From positions 1,554,760-1,618,759 of the forward strand of contig NZ_WJPK01000001.1 of the NCBI RefSeq assembly GCF_009649685.1: DNA of 64,000 nt. The letters are read 5' to 3'. This document shows positions 56,587 through 64,000 of this stretch, piece by piece. A program made the position numbers and the translations under genes. This stretch comes from Flavobacteriaceae bacterium EG-1. GTDB lineage: Bacteria > Bacteroidota > Bacteroidia > Flavobacteriales > Flavobacteriaceae. The notes under the pieces were generated by a model. It searched no databases. It was not told the origin of the DNA and was given only the letters and a program-made list of their open reading frames with translations. How positions within the stretch are numbered: position 1 is the stretch's first letter; each line of letters starts with the position of its first letter.

Positions 56587-56595
56587 ATCAAAGCC

Positions 56596-58185
56596 ATGGA
56601 AGAATTAAACTTTAGTAGTGTGATGTTATCCCTTCTCTTTGGAAGCGGCCTTTGCTTTCTTTTGGTGCGTTTTGTTAAAGAGGGGTTCTTTATCAATATC
56701 CTTTGGATCGGGCTTGGATTGTTCTGGGCTTGGTCAAAGTCTGCGAATCAAAAGCAGTTCCTTTCGGTTCTACTAATAATTGGTTTGCCCCTATTGTTCG
56801 TCAATATCCTCTTTTATGTGTTCTTTCCCAAAGAGGGCGAATCTAATACCAATGGTAGATATCGTGTCAAGCTTCAAGTATCAAAAGGGAAACTGCTTTT
56901 GGAAAACATCCGTAGGGGCATTGCCATTATCGGGGCTGCGGGAAGTGGTAAAACCGAAAGTGTGGTCTATCCGCTTTTGAATCATTTTAGCCATTGGAAC
57001 TTTAGCGGGGTCCTCTACGATTACAAGGACTTTGAGATTACCGAAATGGCCTACCCCCTATTCAGTCAATGCGACATTCCCTTCTTTATCATTTCATTCG
57101 ACACCATTCATTCAAGGGTCAATCCCATTGCGCCAAGATACCTGCACGATGAAGAAAGTGTCAATGAACTTTCAAGGGTACTGGTGGAAAATCTATTGGA
57201 ACAGAAGGACAACAACATGAACGCCACTACACGATTCTTTAATGATGTAGTAGAGGGTCTGGTCGGGGGAATGATATGGCGTTTGAAAACCGATTTTGAA
57301 AAATTCTGTACCCTACCCCATTTGATCGCCCTATATCAACATCTGAATACGGAGCAACTTATTGAGTTCCTGTCGGACAATGTAACTTCGAAAGCGATGG
57401 CCGATGCTTTTATCAGTGGTGTGGATTCCGAACGGCAGACAGCAGGTGTCAAGAGCACCTTGGCCAATGCCTTTAAAAAAATCAGTACCCAACGGATATT
57501 TATGGCATTATCCGCCGATGAAGTCGATTTGAACATCAATCACAAGGATAATTTGGCGGTTGTTTCGGTAGTCAATAACCCGAAAATCGAAACGTCCCTC
57601 TCCCCCGTTATTGCAACCATCATTCATACCATGACCAAACAGATGAGCGTACGCAATCAAAACCCCTCTTTTTTATTGATGGAGGAAGCAGCAACCCTAA
57701 GACTGTTGAACATGCACCGTATTCCTGCTACCTTGCGCAGTTATGATATTGCCACGGTCTATGTATTGCAGGATAAGATTCAAAACGATATGATTTACGG
57801 GCCCATGGCCAGTAAGGCCATTTTGGCCAATCTGTCCTATCAGTTTTTTGGCAAGGCCAATGACCCGGACACGGCCAAATACTATGAACGCTTTTTTGAA
57901 ATCGTAAAGAAGGAGACCAAGAGCGTGAACAAGGGCTATAACCTTAACTTTGATACCCGAGTGACCAAAGGGGAACGGGAAGTGGCAAAGACCCGTGCCG
58001 ATGTATTCTATGGCTTGCAACAAGGAGCTTTTGTGGTGTTGGCAGATGGAAAGGATAAAAAGGTAAAGTTTAAAACACCAAAAATTATCAGGCAATTGCC
58101 ATTACCGGAACGGAATTTAAAGGAAAAACTTCAGGAGAATTTTGAGCGGATTCATCGGGAGGCGAAGGGGATTCTCCAAGAATAA
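56596..58185 (+). CDS. Type IV coupling ATPase (TraG/VirD4 family)
   Basis: This 529-residue protein has two N-terminal membrane segments (residues 8-28 and 33-78). Walker A GAAGSGKTES is at 113-122 and the Walker B-like region PSFLLMEEAATLRL follows near residue 360. FFGKANDPDTAKYYERFFE lies near the C-terminus. T4CPs connect the relaxosome to the type IV secretion channel. It is the last of the plus-strand mobilization genes, and only 3 nt separate its stop from the stop of the convergent E2-like gene. Confidence 0.9.
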   Translation: MEELNFSSVMLSLLFGSGLCFLLVRFVKEGFFINILWIGLGLFWAWSKSANQKQFLSVLLIIGLPLLFVNILFYVFFPKEGESNTNGRYRVKLQVSKGKLLLENIRRGIAIIGAAGSGKTESVVYPLLNHFSHWNFSGVLYDYKDFEITEMAYPLFSQCDIPFFIISFDTIHSRVNPIAPRYLHDEESVNELSRVLVENLLEQKDNNMNATTRFFNDVVEGLVGGMIWRLKTDFEKFCTLPHLIALYQHLNTEQLIEFLSDNVTSKAMADAFISGVDSERQTAGVKSTLANAFKKISTQRIFMALSADEVDLNINHKDNLAVVSVVNNPKIETSLSPVIATIIHTMTKQMSVRNQNPSFLLMEEAATLRLLNMHRIPATLRSYDIATVYVLQDKIQNDMIYGPMASKAILANLSYQFFGKANDPDTAKYYERFFEIVKKETKSVNKGYNLNFDTRVTKGEREVAKTRADVFYGLQQGAFVVLADGKDKKVKFKTPKIIRQLPLPERNLKEKLQENFERIHREAKGILQE

Positions 58186-58188
58186 CAA

Positions 58189-58857
58189 TTACGCTTCTTT
58201 TTTTTCGGAAAGCAAATAAGTAAATAAATCTAAATCCTTTTTCAGGCGCTCTTGACCATAGGGAATTAACTCTAATACCTTTTTTCCACAGCACCTTTTG
58301 AATTTAGGTTTTCCACAAATTGGGCACTGTGAGTTTCTCTCTGGCTTTGGAGAACCAATCGTCACCTTCAAAAGAGAAACTATGTACTCAATATTTGTCA
58401 ATTGGTGTTCTTCCTCATAGAACTGAATAACGCCAGGGAATCCATGCTTATATTCACCATTGGCATATTTCTTCTTATCACAATGATAATGATAGTTGGC
58501 GAAAAAGGGGTAAATGACATCCTGATAGAAACTCGTAAACCTTATCCCTCTCCTTTTCATTTTATCCAAAACATGCGGGATGTCCAAACAGCAGGCGCCT
58601 TCTTTTGATATGTGCAAGTCATCGGTTCTATCGATGACATTACTTTTTTCAATTACAACTGGGACAGTATGAGGATACTCGTTCTTGTTAAGAATAATCT
58701 GCACCTCAAAACTGCCCCAATATGCATTTTCATCATCTACAATATCGATTTTGCCCTCCAAAACCTCGTACTGCTTATTAGGATACTCAATCTTATCAAA
58801 TGAATAATATTTGGCCAAGAAATGTTTTATTTCGGTATCCAAATTATAATTACCCAT
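58189..58857 (-). CDS. E2 ubiquitin-conjugating-like protein with C-terminal SEC-C motif
   Basis: This 222-residue protein has an E2-like core at about residues 1-130. Y61-P62 with VPVVIEKS reproduces the E2 YPxxPPxV strand, and HISKEGACCLDIP (82-94) places C90 exactly where G-x-x-C-L-D puts the catalytic Cys of E2 enzymes. The HPN triplet is reduced to HIS. Residues of about 178-192 (CPICGKPKFKRCCGK) form a SEC-C zinc motif. Its ATG overlaps the cyclase gene by 8 nt, so it is co-translated with a Pycsar-like cyclase. It probably forms a thioester and conjugates a protein; the partner is unknown. No E1 gene is nearby. A simple SEC-C protein without conjugation activity is the alternative. Confidence 0.7.
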   Translation of the reverse strand: MGNYNLDTEIKHFLAKYYSFDKIEYPNKQYEVLEGKIDIVDDENAYWGSFEVQIILNKNEYPHTVPVVIEKSNVIDRTDDLHISKEGACCLDIPHVLDKMKRRGIRFTSFYQDVIYPFFANYHYHCDKKKYANGEYKHGFPGVIQFYEEEHQLTNIEYIVSLLKVTIGSPKPERNSQCPICGKPKFKRCCGKKVLELIPYGQERLKKDLDLFTYLLSEKKEA

Positions 58858-59839
58858 TATTCAGAAAGGGTTTGCTTTTAGAAGCTATGTTATGCAAATT
58901 ATCACTATTTCTGCCTGGAGTTGGTAAAGCGTTAATTGTCAATACGAGGACACCATTATCTTTTTGAACGGCAAGTCCGATATCCACCAAGTATCTTTCC
59001 CAATCGAAATGATATTGTTCATAAACTCTCCCGTCACCATAATCGTGAATAGGACTACTTCTTTTCTCAAAATATTTGTCTTTAGATAATTGTGTACAGA
59101 TATTATGCCCAACAACAATCCCATTAATATTGGCATTACTTTGCATTTTCGGTGCTAGACTTGTATGTAAGCTGCATGTAGTCACTTCCCCAGAGTCTCC
59201 TATCCCAGAATAGAACCATGAGACCTGATTGGAATGCCCTAAATCTAGACCGCCTCGGGTATGAATATCTTTTATGCCATTGGACTCAAAATAATCCTTC
59301 AGGTCATTTTTGACAAAATATGAAATCATTGAAAATGATTTCAAGGCATCCTTGACCGCCTCTTTTTTGTCGATACTTTTTCCCCCGAAATAGACCATCA
59401 AACCATCGCCTTGTATTCGATGGACATAACCCCCACAGAGGTTTACAGCAAAAATTGAGGCACGGACAATACTTTCAGTAATAAGCCTGACAGTACCTTT
59501 TGTAAATTGATTAAATAGTTGAGTACTTTTTCTGACATCTATAAACCCCGAAATTATCCAATGGTCCTCTGAGTTGTCCGTTCCTCTTAAATAAGAAAAA
59601 TCAGGATGGTTACCGAGACTTAGATATGTTAAAGTAGAGACCTCGCCCATTCCCTTTGCAAAGGTCTTCATACCCTCATTAAGTTCCATGCCGGGAAGTT
59701 CATTTCGTAAGGCTATAAGATAATCTTGATTTACATCTACGTAAGGCTGACCAAGACCATAGTATGATCTATGCTTCCTAAGTGGGTCGTTTTCAACGGC
59801 CTTCTGAATTACATTTTTATATGAGTCAAATACATCCAT
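58850..59839 (-). CDS. pycC: Pycsar-like class III nucleotide cyclase
   Basis: This 329-residue class III nucleotidyl cyclase-type protein has the metal-binding Asp of SGFIDVRKST at D101 and the second Asp in RIQGDGLMVYFGG at D145. RGGLDLGHSNQV and GDSGEVTTCSLHTSLAPK continue the fold. The soluble, single-domain layout with a neighbouring small membrane protein matches Pycsar, where a cyclase makes cCMP or cUMP upon phage infection and activates the effector. The base specificity cannot be read here. The protein has a 40-residue C-terminal extension ending FLNNG, a free C-terminal Gly. The effector stop is 1 nt upstream and the E2-like gene overlaps by 8 nt. Confidence 0.82.
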   Translation of the reverse strand: MDVFDSYKNVIQKAVENDPLRKHRSYYGLGQPYVDVNQDYLIALRNELPGMELNEGMKTFAKGMGEVSTLTYLSLGNHPDFSYLRGTDNSEDHWIISGFIDVRKSTQLFNQFTKGTVRLITESIVRASIFAVNLCGGYVHRIQGDGLMVYFGGKSIDKKEAVKDALKSFSMISYFVKNDLKDYFESNGIKDIHTRGGLDLGHSNQVSWFYSGIGDSGEVTTCSLHTSLAPKMQSNANINGIVVGHNICTQLSKDKYFEKRSSPIHDYGDGRVYEQYHFDWERYLVDIGLAVQKDNGVLVLTINALPTPGRNSDNLHNIASKSKPFLNNG

Positions 59840-59840
59840 T

Positions 59841-60335
59841 TTATAATAATTTTGAAATTAATAAATAAGTTAAAGGAGCTAGAAGTATAAATTGTGCTAT
59901 CAATAAAACACCTACCCAAGTTAGTTTGCGGAATTTTTTTGTAAGACCGATCGACATCAGATGTACCTGACTTCGAAGATCTTTTAAATCTCCCTTTTTA
60001 TTTTGCTCTTCTGAATTCTCCGAAAAGACTTGAAACTTTTTATCGCTAATAGATGCGAAATAATATAGGGAATCGAATTTGGTGTTTGGGGAGAAATATG
60101 GAATACTGGCCCATGCTAAAAGAATTAAGCTTAATATTCCGAGAACCAGAATCGAGCCAATAATGAACTGTAACCAAAAATGCTGAGTCAAAACTTCCTT
60201 TACCTGTGTTATTAAGGTAATAACACCACCAGTTAAAAAGGTATTGATGGCTATGTACACGGCGGTCTTGTTATTTACACTATCGAAGTAATGGTCTAGC
60301 CTGTTGACCGTATACTCAAGTCTTTCTTTTTCCAT
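59841..60335 (-). CDS. pycTM: PycTM-like membrane effector of Pycsar
   Basis: This protein of about 164 residues starts at ATG 60335 (MEKERLEYTV). A helix of about 20 residues (EYTVNRLDHYFDSVNNKTA) leads into a first membrane segment (AVYIAINTFLTGGVITLIT). A second long segment (FIIGSILVLGILSLILLAW) follows, then a polar middle domain and a third C-terminal segment (GVLLIAQFILLAPLTYLLI). This layout matches the PycTM family, in which cyclic pyrimidine binding triggers membrane disruption and abortive infection. The upstream ATG at 60356 overlaps the small basic gene and adds seven residues. It is the gene directly upstream of the cyclase. Confidence 0.8.
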   Translation of the reverse strand: MEKERLEYTVNRLDHYFDSVNNKTAVYIAINTFLTGGVITLITQVKEVLTQHFWLQFIIGSILVLGILSLILLAWASIPYFSPNTKFDSLYYFASISDKKFQVFSENSEEQNKKGDLKDLRSQVHLMSIGLTKKFRKLTWVGVLLIAQFILLAPLTYLLISKLL

Positions 60336-60336
60336 A

Positions 60337-60510
60337 TTATTTTTCTTTTCTAACACCTTTGAACTTCCCCCCAGAAGTTTTTACATCCATAAATCTTCCG
60401 GTGTCGGAATCTCGTTTTACGAATAGGTTTGTCTTTGGATTTAGAACCTGGGAGCGATTTTTTACTGCTCCTTTTCTAGCATTATCACCTGTAGGTTTAT
60501 TCTTTGCCAT
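60337..60510 (-). CDS. Small basic protein at the head of the Pycsar operon
   Basis: From ATG at 60510 this is a 57-residue, Lys/Arg-rich protein (MAKNKPTGDNARKGAVKNRS; VKRDSDTGRFMDVK; FKGVRKEK). I recall a widespread short family of this kind in many bacteria, but no function. Its stop is 1 nt from the effector start, so it is the first gene of the operon. Its strong positive charge suggests nucleic-acid or membrane binding. The ATG at 60546 would add 12 hydrophobic residues and is less likely. Confidence 0.7.
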   Translation of the reverse strand: MAKNKPTGDNARKGAVKNRSQVLNPKTNLFVKRDSDTGRFMDVKTSGGKFKGVRKEK

Positions 60511-60633
60511 TTTTAATATTTTTTTTATAAATAAACTTGTATTCATAAGTATATGCCCATAACTTTCGTTTTTTTGCCACCAACATGGAAAAAATCTTCT
60601 TTAAGCGAGCATATACCAAATAGAAAGTACTTT

Positions 60634-61218
60634 ATGTCGAATTCAAATTCGGAAATAAACAAGGCTATAGCTTCCTGTGATATCGAAATCTTGATATACA
60701 GGATGACTGGTTATACCGTAAATAGATTAGGAAGAAAAAACTATGTTTACAATGGTTTAGAACCTGAAGATTTCGTTTTCTCCATTTTTGAAAAGGCCTT
60801 GACTGGCATCAAAACTTGGCCTCACAAAAAGATTAGTTTTGAATACTTCATGTTTAAGGCATTACAAAATGAAATATGGGCCCACCTTCAAAAGTTAAAA
60901 AGAAGAAATCCTGATAAAAAGGATGATGGAATAGACGAATCGTACCTAATTGACATCCCTGGTTTTCCTACTGAAAATGGAACTATGGAAAATCTTGGTG
61001 CTACCATAGACATGGAAACGCAAAAGAAAACCTTTCTGAAACTCTTGGAAGATTCAGGAGCTTCGGAAACAGAGATATGGATTTTTGAATGTTGGTGCGA
61101 CGGTATTGTTAATCCGGCTGAAATTTCAGATTTAATTGGGGTCGAAATTGCCATTGTTTATAACGCCTTAAAAAGGCTGAAAAGAAGGCGAAAAAAAATT
61201 AATGAGGAAAGGTCATGA
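60634..61218 (+). CDS. Sigma-70-family (ECF-like) RNA polymerase sigma factor
   Basis: This protein of about 194 residues starts at ATG 60634 (MSNSNSEINKA). Region 2 is represented by GLEPEDFVFSIFEKALTGI and EYFMFKALQNEIWAHLQKL. Region 4 is the helix-turn-helix in NPAEISDLIGVEIAIVYNAL, followed by a basic KRLKRRRKK tail. It is divergent from the Pycsar-like operon across about 120 nt, so it may transcribe either its own cassette or the defence operon. The next gene overlaps its stop by 4 nt. The upstream ATG at 60553 adds 27 residues without features. Confidence 0.82.
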   Translation: MSNSNSEINKAIASCDIEILIYRMTGYTVNRLGRKNYVYNGLEPEDFVFSIFEKALTGIKTWPHKKISFEYFMFKALQNEIWAHLQKLKRRNPDKKDDGIDESYLIDIPGFPTENGTMENLGATIDMETQKKTFLKLLEDSGASETEIWIFECWCDGIVNPAEISDLIGVEIAIVYNALKRLKRRRKKINEERS

Positions 61219-61616
61219 GCAACTTAAAAAATAAAATTGACAATAGTATCCTTGAGTTTTATTTGAATGTTGATATCAGTATTATCAAAGATTCTCTGAA
61301 GGAGGAAGGTTGTGATATTGATATATTGGATAAAAAGATATCTCAGTTCTCAAAGAGGTTGAAATTCAATTCTAAAGCTATTATAGCTAAAGAAAAAACT
61401 GAAAACCTTATGGAATTGATTATTGAAAAGTTTCAAGATGCAATAGAAATGAATATTGATAAGCCAATTGCAGCGCTTAAAAGACTAATTGAAGAAAAAG
61501 AACTTTCGGTTCAATTTAGAAATCTTGAGAAGTTGAGTGAGGATGAAATAAAGGAAATAATCAAGGGAAAAAACCTCGTTGATTTAATGGATGAATTGGA
61601 TGACGAAACCAATTAA
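61215..61616 (+). CDS. Small helical protein, candidate anti-sigma or substrate of the IrrE-like peptidase
   Basis: This 133-residue, almost entirely helical and acidic protein has several coiled-coil-like stretches (NVDISIIKDSLKEEG; ENLMELIIEKFQDAIE; LSEDEIKEIIKGKN). No signal peptide, membrane segment or HTH is visible. It lies between a sigma-factor gene (4-nt overlap) and an ImmA/IrrE peptidase gene (17-nt overlap). An intermediate gene in that place is best explained as an anti-sigma factor cleaved by the peptidase. That is inference from gene order. No recognised family. Confidence 0.6.
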   Translation: MSNLKNKIDNSILEFYLNVDISIIKDSLKEEGCDIDILDKKISQFSKRLKFNSKAIIAKEKTENLMELIIEKFQDAIEMNIDKPIAALKRLIEEKELSVQFRNLEKLSEDEIKEIIKGKNLVDLMDELDDETN

Positions 61617-62412
61617 ATATACTAAAGGGGCTGCATTCGCCAGAGACTTATTACTCGAAACTGGCTTTGATAGTTTATTGTATTATCCATTGGACTTATT
61701 TGCAAACGGTTTGGGTGCAACAGTTATTTCTAAACCATTGTTGAATTCAGATGGACGCATAATTTTTGGTAAAAAAAACACCCTAATTGAGATAAATAGC
61801 TCAATTGAATTTGAAAGAAAAAAGCGCTTCACTTTAGCGCATGAAATTGGACATCTTGTTATGCATAAAGGAATTGATGTCCATAATGACAATGAAGCAA
61901 CAACCTCATGGTTTAACAATAAAGAGAAACAAGCTCAGCACAGTAAAGTTGAAAGTGAGGCCAATCAATTTGCGTCCGAACTATTAATGCCAAGTCTACT
62001 ATTTATACGGCAACAAAAAGGAAAGAAATTTTCTCCACAATTGTTAAGGAATCTATCTCATTACTTTAAAACCAGTTTGACTTCTGTTGCCTTTAAATAT
62101 CTTGAATTAGGAGACCATCCCATTTGTTTATTCCATTCCTATAATGGAAAGGTCTCTTATTGGAAAAGACCCGAAGAATTTCCACATTTTATTGTAGATC
62201 GAACTAAACTAACGGTACCAGATGATTCGGTTGCAATGGAGTTTTTTGAGAAGAATAGAATTTATCCAAAAGAACAATCCAAACAACAAATATGGAAATC
62301 CACTTGGTTTTTGGTAAATGATTGGGAAAAAGATGAAGACTATAATTTCCATGAGTTTGCCATTGTTACACCTAATTATAACACTGTATTAAGTGTTGTT
62401 TGGGAGGACTAA
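61600..62412 (+). CDS. ImmA/IrrE family metallo-endopeptidase
   Basis: This zinc peptidase of about 270 residues has the HExxH motif in FTLAHEIGHLVMHKG and a downstream Glu ligand in VESEANQFASELLMPS. This is the M78 ImmA/IrrE signature, in which DNA-damage-like signals activate cleavage of a repressor. I use ATG at 61600 (MTKPIKYTKGA); ATG at 61591 is also possible and adds three residues. The C-terminal half (WKSTWFLVNDWEKDEDYN) may sense the signal. By analogy with the CBASS-linked CapP peptidase it may switch on the neighbouring defence genes by cleaving the 61215-61616 product. Confidence 0.85.
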   Translation: MTKPIKYTKGAAFARDLLLETGFDSLLYYPLDLFANGLGATVISKPLLNSDGRIIFGKKNTLIEINSSIEFERKKRFTLAHEIGHLVMHKGIDVHNDNEATTSWFNNKEKQAQHSKVESEANQFASELLMPSLLFIRQQKGKKFSPQLLRNLSHYFKTSLTSVAFKYLELGDHPICLFHSYNGKVSYWKRPEEFPHFIVDRTKLTVPDDSVAMEFFEKNRIYPKEQSKQQIWKSTWFLVNDWEKDEDYNFHEFAIVTPNYNTVLSVVWED

Positions 62413-62518
62413 AAAATAGAAGCCTGAGCAGAAACGATTGAACATCGCTTTGGGGATTTTCATGGGTAATATGCATAAAATGTAAAAACCGTTCATAGAT
62501 ATTCTACGAAAAACCCAT

Positions 62519-63343
62519 TTACAATCTTCTTTTAAGTATCAATTCCCGGTTTCCTTTCAATTCCTTTAGCCTTAATTCCAGTTTCTCATTATCGCCCAAA
62601 GTAAATTTCGGTAGTACATAAACAAACCTTGAAGTCTCCGCATGCCTAGTTTTTTCAGGCATTTTATAAACATATTGAGGCTTAAGCGGTACGGATTGAT
62701 AGGAAGCTCTGCGTTTCTCATTACCGATGACCATCGCTACTTTCAGATAGTCAATGTCAAAATCAATACCCGATTCGTTCTTGATCTCTAACTGCATAAA
62801 GACCAAATCCTCGAAATAAACCATATTCTTAATGGCCAATGAAACACCTTCTTTTCGCTTGAAAATATTCTTACGTTCCGGTTGTTCGAGCATTGCTTCT
62901 GATGATTTTTCCAAAAACGCTTTTGGGTATTGTTTGTGTACGACCATATTGGAATCCAGTTGTATGGTATCACGAATTACAAGAGACTCCCTTTGATGTT
63001 CGTGCCCGATACTTTCCGAAAAGGAAACAAAACGGTTCAGCTCATTTAATGAATCGGCATACTTGATGATGTATGAATATACCTTACCATCTGTGGTAAC
63101 TACTAGAAGATTGCTCTGTTTTCCTTTGGTAGCTTTCAACAGTCCCAAGGGTTGAGCGCGCTCCCGATTGTAACTGAAGACATAGTTATTTGCTCCGACG
63201 ATTCCCTGACGGATGTTCGTCGGAAAGAATAGAGCCAGGTTCATTTTTTCATTGGCATAAATGGTATCCAATTGTTGTGACTCTTGGGCAAATAAATTGA
63301 TACCCAAAGTTGCTAATAGTATTATTAAGAATGTATGTTTCAT
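62519..63343 (-). CDS. traN: Conjugative transposon protein TraN (DUF4138)
   Basis: This 274-residue exported protein has a signal peptide (residues 1-19, LGINLFAQ). The mature segment matches TraN of CTnDOT-type elements: ALFFPTNIRQGIVGANNYVF, GLLKATKGKQSNLLVVTTDG and EDLVFMQLEIKNESGIDFDI. TraN is an outer-membrane-associated part of the mating apparatus. It overlaps the TraM gene by 4 nt and shows that the island is a conjugative element. Confidence 0.9.
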   Translation of the reverse strand: MKHTFLIILLATLGINLFAQESQQLDTIYANEKMNLALFFPTNIRQGIVGANNYVFSYNRERAQPLGLLKATKGKQSNLLVVTTDGKVYSYIIKYADSLNELNRFVSFSESIGHEHQRESLVIRDTIQLDSNMVVHKQYPKAFLEKSSEAMLEQPERKNIFKRKEGVSLAIKNMVYFEDLVFMQLEIKNESGIDFDIDYLKVAMVIGNEKRRASYQSVPLKPQYVYKMPEKTRHAETSRFVYVLPKFTLGDNEKLELRLKELKGNRELILKRRL

Positions 63344-64000
63344 AGCTTCGGTTTTAAAATGAGTTTGTAATTATTGTTGACCGTAACCCTGATGTTACGG
63401 TTATTGCGTTGGAATACTTTTTTCACGCCACTAACCCCAGTATTAACAGCCCCTGAAACATCGGGAACACCGGGTATATTGAATTCTGCAATCGCATCGC
63501 CCAAGACCTCGTTGAACACATCGCCACGGAAACTATTTCGAATGTAAATGCCTTCCAGTCCGTCAGCATTATCGTAGGCCTTTAGCTTCAGCGGAATTCC
63601 CTCGATGTTTTCCACATTCAGGATGACCCGATTGGGCCGGAACTTTACGATTCCGTAGAGCAGGGTATTTTTTTTAATTTCCAAACCTTGGATAGTGGTG
63701 TTTTCGGTTACCCGCATTTGCAGGCGGTCATTGACCTTTATGGTCTGTTCACCATCGATTTCGACTACCAAAGATTCGCCAGTGCCATCTGCCAAAACTT
63801 GGGGACTAACCGCAAAGAACAATTGATGCTCCAGACCCATTGCCTTCAATGGCGAAATGGTATCCTTTGTATCGATGACCTCACTTTTCTTTCTCCGCTT
63901 TTTACGTAATGGTTTTCTGGTTCCAGAAGCTGCGGAATCTTGAGAGTAATCTATACGACCGATTCGGTATATGCTATCCACGATACGTTGTTTCTTTTTG
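63340..64000 (-). CDS. traM: Conjugative transposon protein TraM, C-terminal part (5' end outside window)
   Basis: The frame is open through the right edge, so only about 220 C-terminal residues are visible. The residue usually read as a start (GTG at 63981) is preceded by further sense codons up to 64000 (KKKQRI), which shows the true start lies outside. Features are the basic segment RKPLRKKRRKKSEV and a beta-rich C-terminal domain: GTGESLVVEIDGEQTIKVND, TTIQGLEIKKNTLLYGIVKF, RNSFRGDVFNEVLGDA. TraM is a VirB10-like core protein that spans the envelope in these elements. Confidence 0.88.
   Translation of the reverse strand, partial: KKKQRIVDSIYRIGRIDYSQDSAASGTRKPLRKKRRKKSEVIDTKDTISPLKAMGLEHQLFFAVSPQVLADGTGESLVVEIDGEQTIKVNDRLQMRVTENTTIQGLEIKKNTLLYGIVKFRPNRVILNVENIEGIPLKLKAYDNADGLEGIYIRNSFRGDVFNEVLGDAIAEFNIPGVPDVSGAVNTGVSGVKKVFQRNNRNIRVTVNNNYKLILKPKL

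Overview
This window looks like chromosome plus a large mobile island from a marine member of the Flavobacteriaceae (Bacteroidota). The pointers are a low G+C left half, an alginate lyase, a SusC-like TonB receptor, a C-terminal type IX secretion sorting domain, Bacteroidota-type -7 boxes (TAnnTTTG), BfmA/DUF5712-type mobilization genes and CTnDOT-style TraM/TraN genes. No species call is possible from the sequence alone.

Left chromosome (1-28,830, AT-rich). (a) 1-8,182 is a minus-strand operon of eight genes: a nucleoside-hydrolase lipoprotein, a ribokinase, a GRP/ureide-permease-like transporter, an M20 peptidase, an epimerase-like protein, a DapA-superfamily aldolase, an Nramp-fold transporter without the usual metal ligands, and a Tat-exported Gfo/Idh/MocA protein cut by the window edge. 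(b) 8,984-14,028 is a minus-strand alginate/KDG operon: a PL6 lyase, a GSDH-cytochrome c lipoprotein and a KDG kinase. A perfect 18-bp palindrome of UxuR/ExuR type lies upstream. (c) 14,461-28,691 holds a TesB thioesterase, a Crp/Fnr regulator and a plus-strand acyl-CoA catabolic cluster: two acyl-CoA dehydrogenases, three SDRs, an enoyl-CoA hydratase, two MDR reductases, MaoC, an ACAD10/11-type kinase-like protein and an acyl-CoA ligase.

Island (about 28,862 to beyond 64,000, visibly richer in G+C). It opens with what looks like a tRNA 3'-end fragment next to a terminator, an att-like junction with nearby short direct repeats. Cargo on the minus strand is a Zn/Cd-type module (DUF6660, TonB receptor, Fur family, DUF3703, P1B ATPase), a giant secreted 1805-residue GSDH/malectin/FG-GAP/PKD protein, a methyltransferase, and a Cu/Ag module (HYC_CC_PP protein, CusA, TolC-like protein, DUF3347, an acetolactate-decarboxylase-like lipoprotein, CopA, CusB). 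Plus-strand mobility genes follow (SSB, RadC, a candidate oriT, BfmA/BtgA protein, DUF5712 relaxase, coupling ATPase), and traN/traM lie at the right edge.

The most interesting part, 58,189-62,412, sits between the coupling ATPase and traN and is AT-richer than both. It carries a Pycsar-like anti-phage operon: a small basic protein, a PycTM-like membrane effector, a class III nucleotide cyclase, and an unusual fourth gene with an E2 ubiquitin-conjugating-like signature plus a SEC-C zinc motif. This last gene overlaps the cyclase by 8 nt, and the cyclase ends in Gly. Divergently transcribed is a cassette of a sigma-70-family factor, a small helical protein and an ImmA/IrrE metallopeptidase, which could act as a proteolysis-based switch for the defence operon. 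The E2-Pycsar pairing and the sigma/IrrE control are inferences from sequence motifs and gene order.
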